Below are positions 5,366-10,716 of a DNA stretch of 10,716 bases, in pieces (positions within the stretch are counted from its first letter, which is position 1; each line of letters begins with the position of its first letter). A program made the translations under genes and the position numbers. The notes beneath the pieces are model-generated. The model was given only the letters and a program-made list of their open reading frames with translations, was not told where the DNA came from and made no database searches. Source of the DNA: Dehalococcoidia bacterium (GTDB taxonomy: Bacteria > Chloroflexota > Dehalococcoidia > UBA2979); the NCBI GenBank assembly GCA_018700215.1, contig JABIST010000015.1, forward strand, positions 1 to 10,716, given 5' to 3'.

Positions 5366-6620
5366 CGATTTCGTCGAGGGTGAGGCCGAGTTCGGAGAGG
5401 AGCTCGGTGGTGTGGCGGCCGAGGGCGGGTGCGGCGCGGCGGGCGGCGGTGGGGGTCTTGGACATGGAGACGATGGGGCCGACGACGCGCTGCGGGCCGG
5501 TGATCTCGTGGTCGAGGTCGACCATGATGTCCATGGCTTCGACCTGAGGGTCGTCCGCGAGCTCCTCGGCGAATTGGACGGGGGCGACGGGGACACCGGC
5601 GTCTCGGAAGCGCTGGAGCCAGTGGGCGACGGGTTCGAGGCGGACTTTCGCTTCGATCTCGTCCATCCAGACTTCGGTCTGGCGGCGGGTTTCGGGGTCG
5701 GTGGAGTCGAACTCTGGTTCGTCGCTGTTGTCGTGCTGCATATCGAGGACGCCACGAGCGCCATCGCGGGTGGCCTTGGTGAGGCAGCCGAGGACGATGG
5801 CGCCATCGTGGGCGACGTAGGAGCGGTAGTAGAGGCGGGGCGGGGCGGCGCCGGAGTTGCGGTATTCGTTGCGACGGGCGAGCTGGTCTGAGTAGGGGGC
5901 GCCCTCGGCGCGGAGCCGGTAGACATCCTCAATCATCGGATCTCGCATGGAGGCATCGGTGACGGGCTGGCGCATGACGTAGACATCCTGGATGGCTAGC
6001 GCGGACTGGAGGAGGGAGCCTTCGATCAGCTGGCCCTCGCCGGTGCGTTCGCGGTGGAGGAGGGCTGCGCAGATGGCCATGCCGATGGCGGTGCCGGTGG
6101 TGTAGTCCGCGATGGCGGGGGTGAGGCCCTGTGGTTCGCCGTGGGGACCGAGCTTGCCATCGCCGGCGACGAGGCCGGCGTAGGCGGTGGCGGCGATATC
6201 GGTGGCGCCGGCGCCAGCCATGGGGCCGCGCGGGCCGAAGCCGGTGAGGTTGCCGTAGATCAGGCTGGGGTGGATCGCGCTGAGCGTTTCGTAGTCGATG
6301 CCGAGGCGCGCGGCGACGCCGGGGCGGTAGTTGATGGTGACCACATCGAAGTGGGGGAGGATGTGGTGGAGCAGCGCGCGGCCTTGCTCAGTGGCGAGGT
6401 CGATCGCGAGGCTGCGCTTCCCACGGTTGAGGGACTGAAAGCGCTTGCCTTCGCCGGGGACGACGGCGCCAGCATCGCGATACGGATCGCCGGTGAGTGG
6501 TTCGACTTTGACGACGTCCGCGCCGAAGTCCGAGAGCAGGATGCCGTTGAACGGCATGGCGACGATCAGTGAGAATTCGAGGACACGGATGCCATCGAGT
6601 GGGCCAGCAGGGTCCGCCAC
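5328..6620 (-). CDS. CaiB/BaiF family (type III) CoA-transferase
   Basis: The product has 430 residues, a normal length for this family. It moves CoA from an acyl-CoA to a free acid in the cytoplasm and forms interlocked dimers. The hallmarks are GIRVLEFS near the N-terminus, LLSDFGADVVKVEPLTGDPYR (about 28-48), LNRGKRSLAIDL (64-75) and NLTGFGPRGP (124-133). D141 in ATDIAATAYAG stands where the family has its catalytic aspartate. TGTAIGMAICAALLHRERTGEGQ is the usual conserved helix, and ELLSELGLTLDEI is the typical C-terminus. The substrate cannot be read from the sequence. The start is GTG (6618-6620) with GGGAGG 5 bases upstream, and TAGGCT lies 32 bases before the start. It follows the CBS-domain gene by 78 bases and precedes a DUF1059-like gene by 34 bases. 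Confidence 0.93.
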   Translation of the reverse strand: MADPAGPLDGIRVLEFSLIVAMPFNGILLSDFGADVVKVEPLTGDPYRDAGAVVPGEGKRFQSLNRGKRSLAIDLATEQGRALLHHILPHFDVVTINYRPGVAARLGIDYETLSAIHPSLIYGNLTGFGPRGPMAGAGATDIAATAYAGLVAGDGKLGPHGEPQGLTPAIADYTTGTAIGMAICAALLHRERTGEGQLIEGSLLQSALAIQDVYVMRQPVTDASMRDPMIEDVYRLRAEGAPYSDQLARRNEYRNSGAAPPRLYYRSYVAHDGAIVLGCLTKATRDGARGVLDMQHDNSDEPEFDSTDPETRRQTEVWMDEIEAKVRLEPVAHWLQRFRDAGVPVAPVQFAEELADDPQVEAMDIMVDLDHEITGPQRVVGPIVSMSKTPTAARRAAPALGRHTTELLSELGLTLDEIAAFRANNIIGGE

Positions 6621-6652
6621 GTGCGCCTCCCTTGGAAGCTTGTTGTGGCGAG

Positions 6653-6658
6653 AGCCTA
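6653..6658 (-). promoter_or_regulatory. Possible -10 box for the CoA-transferase gene
   Basis: TAGGCT on the minus strand lies 32 bases before the GTG start, leaving room for a leader with the ribosome site. It resembles TAGTCT and TAGCCT upstream of two other genes here. No clear -35 is seen. Confidence 0.25.
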
Positions 6659-6698
6659 GCGGACGGCGGGGCAGGGCGGAATCGAACGACGGTCGAGG

Positions 6699-7166
6699 TC
6701 AGGCGGCGGGCTGCTCCTCGGCAGGTCGATCTCCGATCAGGCAGCTGACCGTGGCGCGGAGCAGATCGCGGGTGGTGACGATGCCGACGACTTCTTCGTC
6801 GGGGCCGGTGACGGGGAGGCAGGAGATGTGGCGTTCCAGCATGGTGGCGGCGGCCAGTTCGATGGGCGTGTCGCGCGTGACGGCGATCATGTTGTAGCTG
6901 GCGGCGCTGAAGACCGGGCGCTGGAGGGTTTCGTCGTCGCGGCGCTGGGCGGCGTGGCCATCGGCGTAGGGGCTGATGGCGCGAAGGACATCGCGATCAG
7001 AGAGCACGCCGACGATGCGGCCACGATCCTCGACGAGCAGGTGGTGGATGCCGTGGGCGCGCATGGTATTGCGGGCGTCGCGAAGTTCGGAGTCAGCGAT
7101 CACGCTGATCGGTGGGTGGGACATGATGTCGCCGACGGTGGGTCCGGCGTATGTGTTGTGGAGCAT
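6699..7166 (-). CDS. Two-CBS-domain protein
   Basis: This 155-residue protein is almost entirely two CBS domains. The first (about 10-65) has VGDIMSHPPISVIADSELRDA, HHLLVEDRGRIVGVLSDRDVLRA; the second (about 85-145) has MIAVTRDTPIELAAATMLERH and LPVTGPDEEVVGIVTTRDLLRA. Such stand-alone pairs form a Bateman module that binds adenine nucleotides and usually acts as an energy-status sensor on a partner, here unknown. The ATG at 7164-7166 puts the first CBS domain directly at the N-terminus, but its purine-rich GGAG is very close to the start. An ATG at 7218-7220 would add 18 residues and has no better ribosome site, so the start is unsettled. The gene lies 142 bases after orn on the same strand. 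Confidence 0.85.
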   Translation of the reverse strand: MLHNTYAGPTVGDIMSHPPISVIADSELRDARNTMRAHGIHHLLVEDRGRIVGVLSDRDVLRAISPYADGHAAQRRDDETLQRPVFSAASYNMIAVTRDTPIELAAATMLERHISCLPVTGPDEEVVGIVTTRDLLRATVSCLIGDRPAEEQPAA

Positions 7167-7308
7167 AGCTCCGCCGTTCCGAGGCGGGCGGATGTGATGG
7201 TCCCGCGCTCGGTTAATCATCGTCACTGATTCGGCAGTCGCACAGGCAGTGTGGAGACGTTGAACGTGCCTTCGGAATGGCGGTTGAGGCGCTCTCAGGA
7301 GCGGAATG

Positions 7309-7869
7309 TCACGCCTTGGTAGCGGGTGGGACGAAGAGGTTCTCGCGGTACCAGCGCAGCTCCTCGATGGACTCGCGGATGTCATCGAGGGCACGGTGGG
7401 CGCCTTTTTTCTGGGGTGGCGGAGTAGTGGGGTACCAGCGCTTCGTCAGCTCCTTGAGCGTGCTGACATCGACGCTGCGGTAGTGGAAGTGGTCTTCGAG
7501 GTCGGACATTTCGGCGCGAAGGAAGCGGCGATCGTGGGGGATCGTGTTGCCGCAGAGCGGCGATTTGCCGGCGGGGGTCCACTGCTGGACGAACTCGAGG
7601 GTGAGCCGCGTGGCCTCGGCGATATCGATCTCGGAGGCGCGGATGCGGTCGACGAGGCCGGAGCCGCCGTGGGTTTTGACGTTCCACTCATCCATGAGGG
7701 CGAGTTCGTCCTCGGTGCGGCGGATCGCGAGTTCGGGGCCCTCGGCGAGGATTTCGAGGTCGGGGTTGGTGACGAGGGTGGCGATTTCGATAATGACGTC
7801 GCGACCGGGCACGAGGCCGGTCATTTCGAGGTCCATCCAGACGAGGTTGTTGGCGTCAGGTGTGGGCAT
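7309..7869 (-). CDS. orn: Oligoribonuclease
   Basis: This 186-residue DEDDh 3'-5' exoribonuclease degrades RNA fragments of two to five nucleotides, including pGpG from cyclic-di-GMP turnover, in the cytoplasm. The catalytic residues are all present: D13 and E15 in [11 protein letters not shown]113 in PHDRRFL, and H158 and D163 in HRALDDI. Y130 in [14 protein letters not shown] and the C-terminal [11 protein letters not shown] are also typical. Length and numbering match the proteobacterial enzyme closely. No Shine-Dalgarno is seen before the ATG (7867-7869); instead TACGCT lies 7 bases upstream, as in leaderless mRNAs. It is divergent from an FKBP lipoprotein gene with 113 bases between the starts. 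Confidence 0.95.
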   Translation of the reverse strand: MPTPDANNLVWMDLEMTGLVPGRDVIIEIATLVTNPDLEILAEGPELAIRRTEDELALMDEWNVKTHGGSGLVDRIRASEIDIAEATRLTLEFVQQWTPAGKSPLCGNTIPHDRRFLRAEMSDLEDHFHYRSVDVSTLKELTKRWYPTTPPPQKKGAHRALDDIRESIEELRWYRENLFVPPATKA

Positions 7870-7876
7870 GGAGTCG

Positions 7877-7882
7877 AGCGTA
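7877..7882 (-). promoter_or_regulatory. Possible leaderless promoter -10 of orn
   Basis: TACGCT (TAnnnT form) ends 7 bases before the orn ATG, and there is no Shine-Dalgarno. That spacing would place transcription start at or next to the start codon. Confidence 0.35.
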
Positions 7883-7970
7883 CGACGAAGGGTGGATGAG
7901 CGTCATCAGGGTTGTGATGGGTGCTGGGAAGGTGCGTGGTTACGCCTCGAAAGCTGTGTGGGGTGCGTGC

Positions 7971-7976
7971 TACGGT
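7971..7976 (+). promoter_or_regulatory. Possible leaderless promoter -10 of the FKBP gene
   Basis: TACGGT ends 6 bases before the ATG at 7983. TCGAAA lies 18 bases upstream as a weak -35 (four of six consensus positions). The only ribosome-site candidate, GGTGAT, overlaps this box, which fits a leaderless transcript. Confidence 0.35.
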
Positions 7977-7982
7977 GATCTC

Positions 7983-8561
7983 ATGTTGAGAAAAACGTTG
8001 CGGATTCGACGATTGTTGCTGGTGCCGGGATCACTGGGCGTGTTGCTGGCGCTTGCTGCGTGTGGCGGTGGCGAGTCTGCGACCGTGGAGGAGACGGCGA
8101 CGCCAGCTCCTGTGACCGGGACGGTAGTGGCTACTTCGGAGCCAGGGGGAGGCGAACGCGTGGCACAAGATGGGGACAGTGTTCTGGTTCATTACCACGG
8201 GACGTTGGATGACGGCAGCGTGTTCGACTCCTCTCGGGAACGCGATCCGCTGGGATTCGTCGTGGGCTCGGGTGGGGTGATCGCGGGGTTCGACAATGCG
8301 GTGCGCGGGCTTGCGGTGGGCGATTCGGTGACCGTGCGGATGGAGCCGGCGGACGCGTATGGCGAGCGGGACGAGTCGATGATTCTCGAGTTCCCTCGGT
8401 CAGATGCGCCCGAGGGGTTGAGCGTGGGTGATCAGGTGGCGGTCAGCGGTCGACCGGCAACGGTGCTTGAGGTGACGGATGAGATCGTGCGAATCGATGC
8501 GAACCACGAGCTGGCGGGCCAGGCGCTGACGTTCGAGATCGAACTGGTAGCGATCGAGTAA
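7983..8561 (+). CDS. SlyD-like FKBP peptidyl-prolyl isomerase, lipoprotein
   Basis: The product has 192 residues. A basic, hydrophobic N-terminus ends in a lipobox (LALAAC, C27), followed by a Gly/Ser/Thr-rich linker, so the mature protein should be lipid-anchored outside the membrane. Residues from about 60 form an FKBP domain of the SlyD type: DSVLVHYHGTLDDGSVFDSS, PLGFVVGSGGVIAGFDNAVRGL and GDSVTVRMEPADAYGERDE. An insert-in-flap-like segment (about 130-175) follows, and the family end NHELAGQALTFEIELVAIE. It would catalyse cis-trans isomerisation of prolyl bonds in exported proteins. SlyD proper is cytoplasmic and has a His-rich metal-binding tail; both traits differ here. The frame is open upstream, but ATG 7983 starts the signal peptide. 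A bidirectional terminator follows the stop. Confidence 0.9.
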   Translation: MLRKTLRIRRLLLVPGSLGVLLALAACGGGESATVEETATPAPVTGTVVATSEPGGGERVAQDGDSVLVHYHGTLDDGSVFDSSRERDPLGFVVGSGGVIAGFDNAVRGLAVGDSVTVRMEPADAYGERDESMILEFPRSDAPEGLSVGDQVAVSGRPATVLEVTDEIVRIDANHELAGQALTFEIELVAIE

Positions 8562-8587
8562 CGCAGTTTCTTCGAGAGATTGATCAG

Positions 8588-8621
8588 AAACGGCTCGCCA
8601 CTGGCGAGCCGTTTGTTGTTT
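8588..8621. terminator. Bidirectional rho-independent terminator
   Basis: A perfect 12-bp stem (8588-8599 with 8603-8614, loop ACT) is followed on the plus strand by GTTGTTT. Its AAA/TTT ends allow termination in both directions. It lies between the convergent FKBP gene (stop 27 bases upstream) and the DUF2795-like gene. Confidence 0.8.
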
Positions 8622-8681
8622 CTGTAGCGCTGAGGCGCTGGTTCTTTTGCCGCGCTGGCACCCTGTCTTTCTGTAGCGCTG
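8619..8681. repeat. Pair of 14-bp direct repeats
   Basis: TTTCTGTAGCGCTG occurs at 8619-8632 and again at 8668-8681, in the gap between the convergent genes and just after the terminator. The core contains the palindrome AGCGCT. The purpose is unknown. Confidence 0.6.
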
Positions 8682-8696
8682 GCGCGTGGGGCGGGA

Positions 8697-8936
8697 CTAG
8701 ACCGGGAGCGCTTCGTCCTCGACGCCCTTGGCGCGGTAGACGGAGCGGACGGCCTCTTTGACCTCATCGACGTTCTTGTAGCGTCGATCCGGGATGGCGG
8801 CGAGGATGCGCGCGACTTCGCGGTCGATACCGCCCTTGTCGCGGCCAGCGTTGTAGATGCCGGATTTAGAGATGGGGTAGAAGAAGCCCTTGAATGCGGC
8901 TTCGAAATCTTGCTTGGTGGCGTGCGGTGTGGCCAT
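8697..8936 (-). CDS. DUF2795-like small protein
   Basis: This 79-residue protein has the layout of DUF2795: FKGFFYPISKSGIYNAGRDK, then a helix with DREVARILAAIPDRRYKNVDEVKEAV. The YPxSK, A-x-DKG and IPDRxY elements match what I remember of that family, which has no known function. It may be a small helical, nucleic-acid- or protein-binding domain. It is soluble, with no signal peptide. The ATG at 8934-8936 is supported by GGAGG 7 bases upstream; the upstream continuation of the frame is low-complexity and out of character. The DUF4170-like gene ends 79 bases upstream on the same strand, so they may share a transcript. Confidence 0.78.
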   Translation of the reverse strand: MATPHATKQDFEAAFKGFFYPISKSGIYNAGRDKGGIDREVARILAAIPDRRYKNVDEVKEAVRSVYRAKGVEDEALPV

Positions 8937-9015
8937 GCGTCGTCCTCCAGACCGCAATCTTAGCGCGAGATCGCTCGGGCTCAACCGATTCGGAGGGGGG
9001 AGCGGCAGCGACTGG

Positions 9016-9306
9016 CTATGCGATGCGGGTGGCGGGGCGGTCCTGAGACTCTTCGGCGTGGGTTTGCGCGTCCTGGGCACTGGCGGCCTGGACCACGAGG
9101 TAACGGACGAAGGCCTCGTCGACGTGCTGCATGGAAGCGGCGCGCCAGACTTCGACGGCTTCGTCGTAGCTGTCGAACGGGCCCTCGGTGGCCTCTGCGG
9201 TGGTCAGCGAGGTGAACGTGGTGTCGCTGTAGCGACCGCCGATCACGAAGTAGGGGAGGTTTTCGTCGTTGGGGACGAGTCGGAGGTCGTGAGGTTGGGG
9301 AGTCAT
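9016..9306 (-). CDS. DUF4170-like small protein
   Basis: This 96-residue protein shows a strand (YFVIGGRYSDTTFTSL), then GPFDSYDEAVEVWRAASMQHVDEAFVRYLVV, a pattern I recognise from DUF4170 (strand, GPF, helix with W, VD, RY, strand). The last 25 residues are polar and probably disordered. The function is unknown. It is probably cytoplasmic. The ATG at 9304-9306 has GGAGG 11 bases upstream, a slightly long spacing. It is divergent from the FmdB-type gene with 154 bases between the starts, and upstream of the DUF2795-like gene on the same strand. Confidence 0.75.
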   Translation of the reverse strand: MTPQPHDLRLVPNDENLPYFVIGGRYSDTTFTSLTTAEATEGPFDSYDEAVEVWRAASMQHVDEAFVRYLVVQAASAQDAQTHAEESQDRPATRIA

Positions 9307-9460
9307 TGGTAAGGTGGCCTCCAGCTCGGGGCGGCGCAGTGCGATGGTTTTGCGGTGCGAGGGATCCCGATGGCAGGCTACTAGCGTATTATGCGTGGGC
9401 TATATGCCTATCAGGGTAATGCCGGAGCTATAGCGTTTGAGGTGGGGAAGGTTCCAATAC
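9307..9460. other. Divergent intergenic region with an AT-richer core
   Basis: This gap separates the starts of the DUF4170-like and FmdB-type genes and must hold promoters for both. Bases about 9378-9435 are clearly richer in A and T than their surroundings and contain TATTAT (9387-9392), TATATG (9401-9406) and TATAGC (9430-9435). I could not pair any of these with a convincing -35 element. Confidence 0.3.
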
Positions 9461-9970
9461 ATGCCGCTTTACGAGTACCAGTGCAACGACTGTGAGCATC
9501 GCTTCGAGCTGCTGCGCCCTTCGCGCGAAGCATCGATGGCTCAGCCGTGCCCGGACTGCGATGCAGATTCGCGTCGGGTGATGTCCAAGCAGTGGTCCGC
9601 CTTTACGTTCCGCGACGGCCGGCCGCGTCAGCTACCGGACGACGGCGGCTACTACCACCTGGGCAAGAAGGTGACGCAACCGATCACCGGTTCGGTGCGC
9701 GGCATTGAGCATCCCGAGATCAACAAGAAGGCGCCGCCGAAGCCGCTGACGATCGAGGAGATGGAGCACTACGAGTACGCGAAGGAGCATCACGTTGAGA
9801 CGATGCTGCAGACCGGTGTTGAGCCGGTGGATGCGCGTGCCGGTGAGGCCGAGCAGGAGTTCCAGAAGCGCGTTCGGCAGCGTGGCTCGGTTCGCGAGGA
9901 GCAGGTGAAGCGGCGCGTTCGCGGCAACGTGCGGAAGCTTGAGTACAAGAAGTTCACCCGCGGCCGCTAG
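9461..9970 (+). CDS. FmdB family zinc-ribbon protein with basic C-terminal extension
   Basis: The product has 169 residues. The first 35 form the FmdB/CxxC-CxxC zinc ribbon: MPLYEYQCNDC (C8, C11), RFELLRP, and PCPDCD (C30, C33), followed by SRRVMSKQWSAFTF. The family was named after a putative regulator of formamidase genes, but the general role is not known. The remainder is unusual in length: a linker with PKPLTIEEMEHYEYAKEH, then a long charged helical region rich in Glu, Arg and Lys that ends in a basic tail (RRVRGNVRKLEYKKFTRGR). This could bind nucleic acid or ribosomes, an inference from charge alone. The ATG at 9461 has GGAAGG 9 bases upstream, and the zinc-ribbon homology begins at this Met. 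A UUCG-loop terminator follows. Confidence 0.88.
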   Translation: MPLYEYQCNDCEHRFELLRPSREASMAQPCPDCDADSRRVMSKQWSAFTFRDGRPRQLPDDGGYYHLGKKVTQPITGSVRGIEHPEINKKAPPKPLTIEEMEHYEYAKEHHVETMLQTGVEPVDARAGEAEQEFQKRVRQRGSVREEQVKRRVRGNVRKLEYKKFTRGR

Positions 9971-10009
9971 TGCGGTGACTGCGGGTTGAATTCCCTCGAT
10001 TGAATGAGG

Positions 10010-10034
10010 AGGCCGGGTTCGCCCGGCTTCTTTG
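10010..10034 (+). terminator. Rho-independent terminator after the FmdB-type gene
   Basis: The stem GCCGGG (10012-10017) with CCCGGC (10022-10027) closes a TTCG tetraloop. It is extended by A-T and G-T pairs and followed by TTCTTTGTG. It lies 40 bases after the stop codon. Confidence 0.8.
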
Positions 10035-10070
10035 TGCTTGAGGTGGACAGGGATCAGGAGGGGCTGGGGC

Positions 10071-10076
10071 TATACT
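10071..10076 (+). promoter_or_regulatory. Probable -10 box of the aldo/keto reductase gene
   Basis: TATACT is five-sixths consensus and lies 80 bases before the GTG start. No good -35 is seen at 17 bases; TGGACA lies 21 bases upstream. The resulting leader is A/C/G-rich and nearly free of T, with a GCAGA-type short repeat (GAGCACGCAGAACACGCAGA). Confidence 0.4.
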
Positions 10077-10156
10077 CGCGCACTGCAATGAGTACAGCGC
10101 AGCACATACAACAGACAGAGCACGCAGAACACGCAGAGGCGACGTAAGGGGACAAC

Positions 10157-10716
10157 GTGGATTATCGAAGACTGGGCCGCTCAGGCCTCGAAGTGTCAGT
10201 GGTCGGCATCGGCTGCAACAACTTCGGGCGACGCTGCGACCTTGACCAGACGAAGGCGGTTGTTGACCAGGCGATTGAGGTTGGCATCAACCTGTTCGAC
10301 ACGGCCGACATCTACGGCGGCGACGGGATGTCCGAGCAGTTCCTGGGCAAGGCGCTTGAAGGCCGTCGTCAGGACGTGGTGCTCGCGACGAAGTTCGCGG
10401 GGCCGATGGGCGAAGGGCCGATGTCGAAGGGCACCTCTCGGAAGCACATCATGGACGCGGTGGACGCGAGTCTGACGCGGCTGGGCACGGACTACATTGA
10501 CCTGTACCAGGTGCACTTCCCCGACCCGGAGACGCCGATGGAGGAGACGGTGCGGGCGCTGGATGACCTGGTCAGTTCCGGCAAGGTGCGGTATCTGGGC
10601 AACTCCAACTTCTCCGGCTGGCAGATTGCGCACGCAGACTGGATCGCGCGGACGAATCACCAGACGCCGTTCATTGCGGCGCAGAACGAGTGGAGTCTGC
10701 TGCGGCGCGGTGTTGA
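10157..10716 (+). CDS. Aldo/keto reductase, 5' part
   Basis: This gene runs off the right edge; 186 codons are visible from the GTG at 10157, which has AAGGGG 5 bases upstream. The protein opens MDYRRLGRSGLEVSVVGIGC and folds as a TIM barrel that reduces aldehydes or ketones with NAD(P)H in the cytoplasm. The catalytic tetrad is complete: D48 and Y53 in FDTADIYG, K79 in ATKF, and H120 in YQVHFPDPETP. SGKVRYLGNSNFSGWQI and the following Q-N-E-W strand are typical of the bacterial YghZ/general-stress type. The cofactor-phosphate site lies past the edge, so NADH or NADPH preference and substrate are not decidable. It has its own promoter after the FmdB terminator. Confidence 0.93.
   Translation, partial: MDYRRLGRSGLEVSVVGIGCNNFGRRCDLDQTKAVVDQAIEVGINLFDTADIYGGDGMSEQFLGKALEGRRQDVVLATKFAGPMGEGPMSKGTSRKHIMDAVDASLTRLGTDYIDLYQVHFPDPETPMEETVRALDDLVSSGKVRYLGNSNFSGWQIAHADWIARTNHQTPFIAAQNEWSLLRRGV

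Noticed and set aside
5294..5932. Upstream extension of the DUF1059-like frame to a 278-codon protein
   Set aside because: The extension is a low-complexity shadow of the CoA-transferase gene. The family homology and an AGGAGG ribosome site mark the start at 5293.

Overview
The window is a GC-rich stretch of bacterial chromosome carrying 14 protein genes (two cut by the window edges) and no RNA genes that I can see. Gene content suggests a Chloroflexota bacterium of the Dehalococcoidia/SAR202 kind: a DUF3179 protein, a family III CoA-transferase, a UGSC-family selenoprotein and DUF2795/DUF4170 small proteins in a housekeeping background. This assignment is an inference from gene types, not from a marker gene.

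Layout. The left edge holds the 3' part of an enoyl-CoA hydratase/isomerase (+). Two minus-strand genes follow, a small zinc-ribbon protein and a NIPSNAP-family protein. Divergent from these is a plus-strand block: a membrane-anchored DUF3179 protein, a 531-residue thioredoxin-domain fusion, and, one base further on, a 174-residue UGSC-family protein. The last is split in a naive reading by an in-frame TGA. That TGA falls exactly on the U of the U-G-S-C motif, is followed by a SECIS-like hairpin at the right distance, and the reading frame stays open for 79 more codons. It is best read as a selenocysteine codon. A strong terminator closes this block.

Next is a minus-strand group, in transcription order: oligoribonuclease (orn), a two-CBS-domain protein, a CaiB/BaiF CoA-transferase and a DUF1059-like small protein. 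The DUF1059 gene is flanked by two imperfect 38-bp direct repeats, one being the 3' end of the CoA-transferase gene. Divergent from orn is an exported SlyD-like FKBP lipoprotein. Two small minus-strand genes (DUF2795-like and DUF4170-like), an FmdB-type zinc-ribbon gene (+) and the 5' part of an aldo/keto reductase (+, running off the right edge) complete the window.

The most notable system is the thioredoxin-fusion/UGSC selenoprotein pair. The tight gene spacing, the CxxC thioredoxin domain and the Sec-x-x-C-x-x-C centre suggest a selenium-dependent redox enzyme in which the fused thioredoxin domain serves the selenoprotein. The UGSC family has been reported as a selenoprotein family in marine metagenomes, but to my knowledge its reaction is unknown. 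The remaining genes look like ordinary housekeeping or poorly characterised small genes. No gene-free stretch exceeds about 210 bases.
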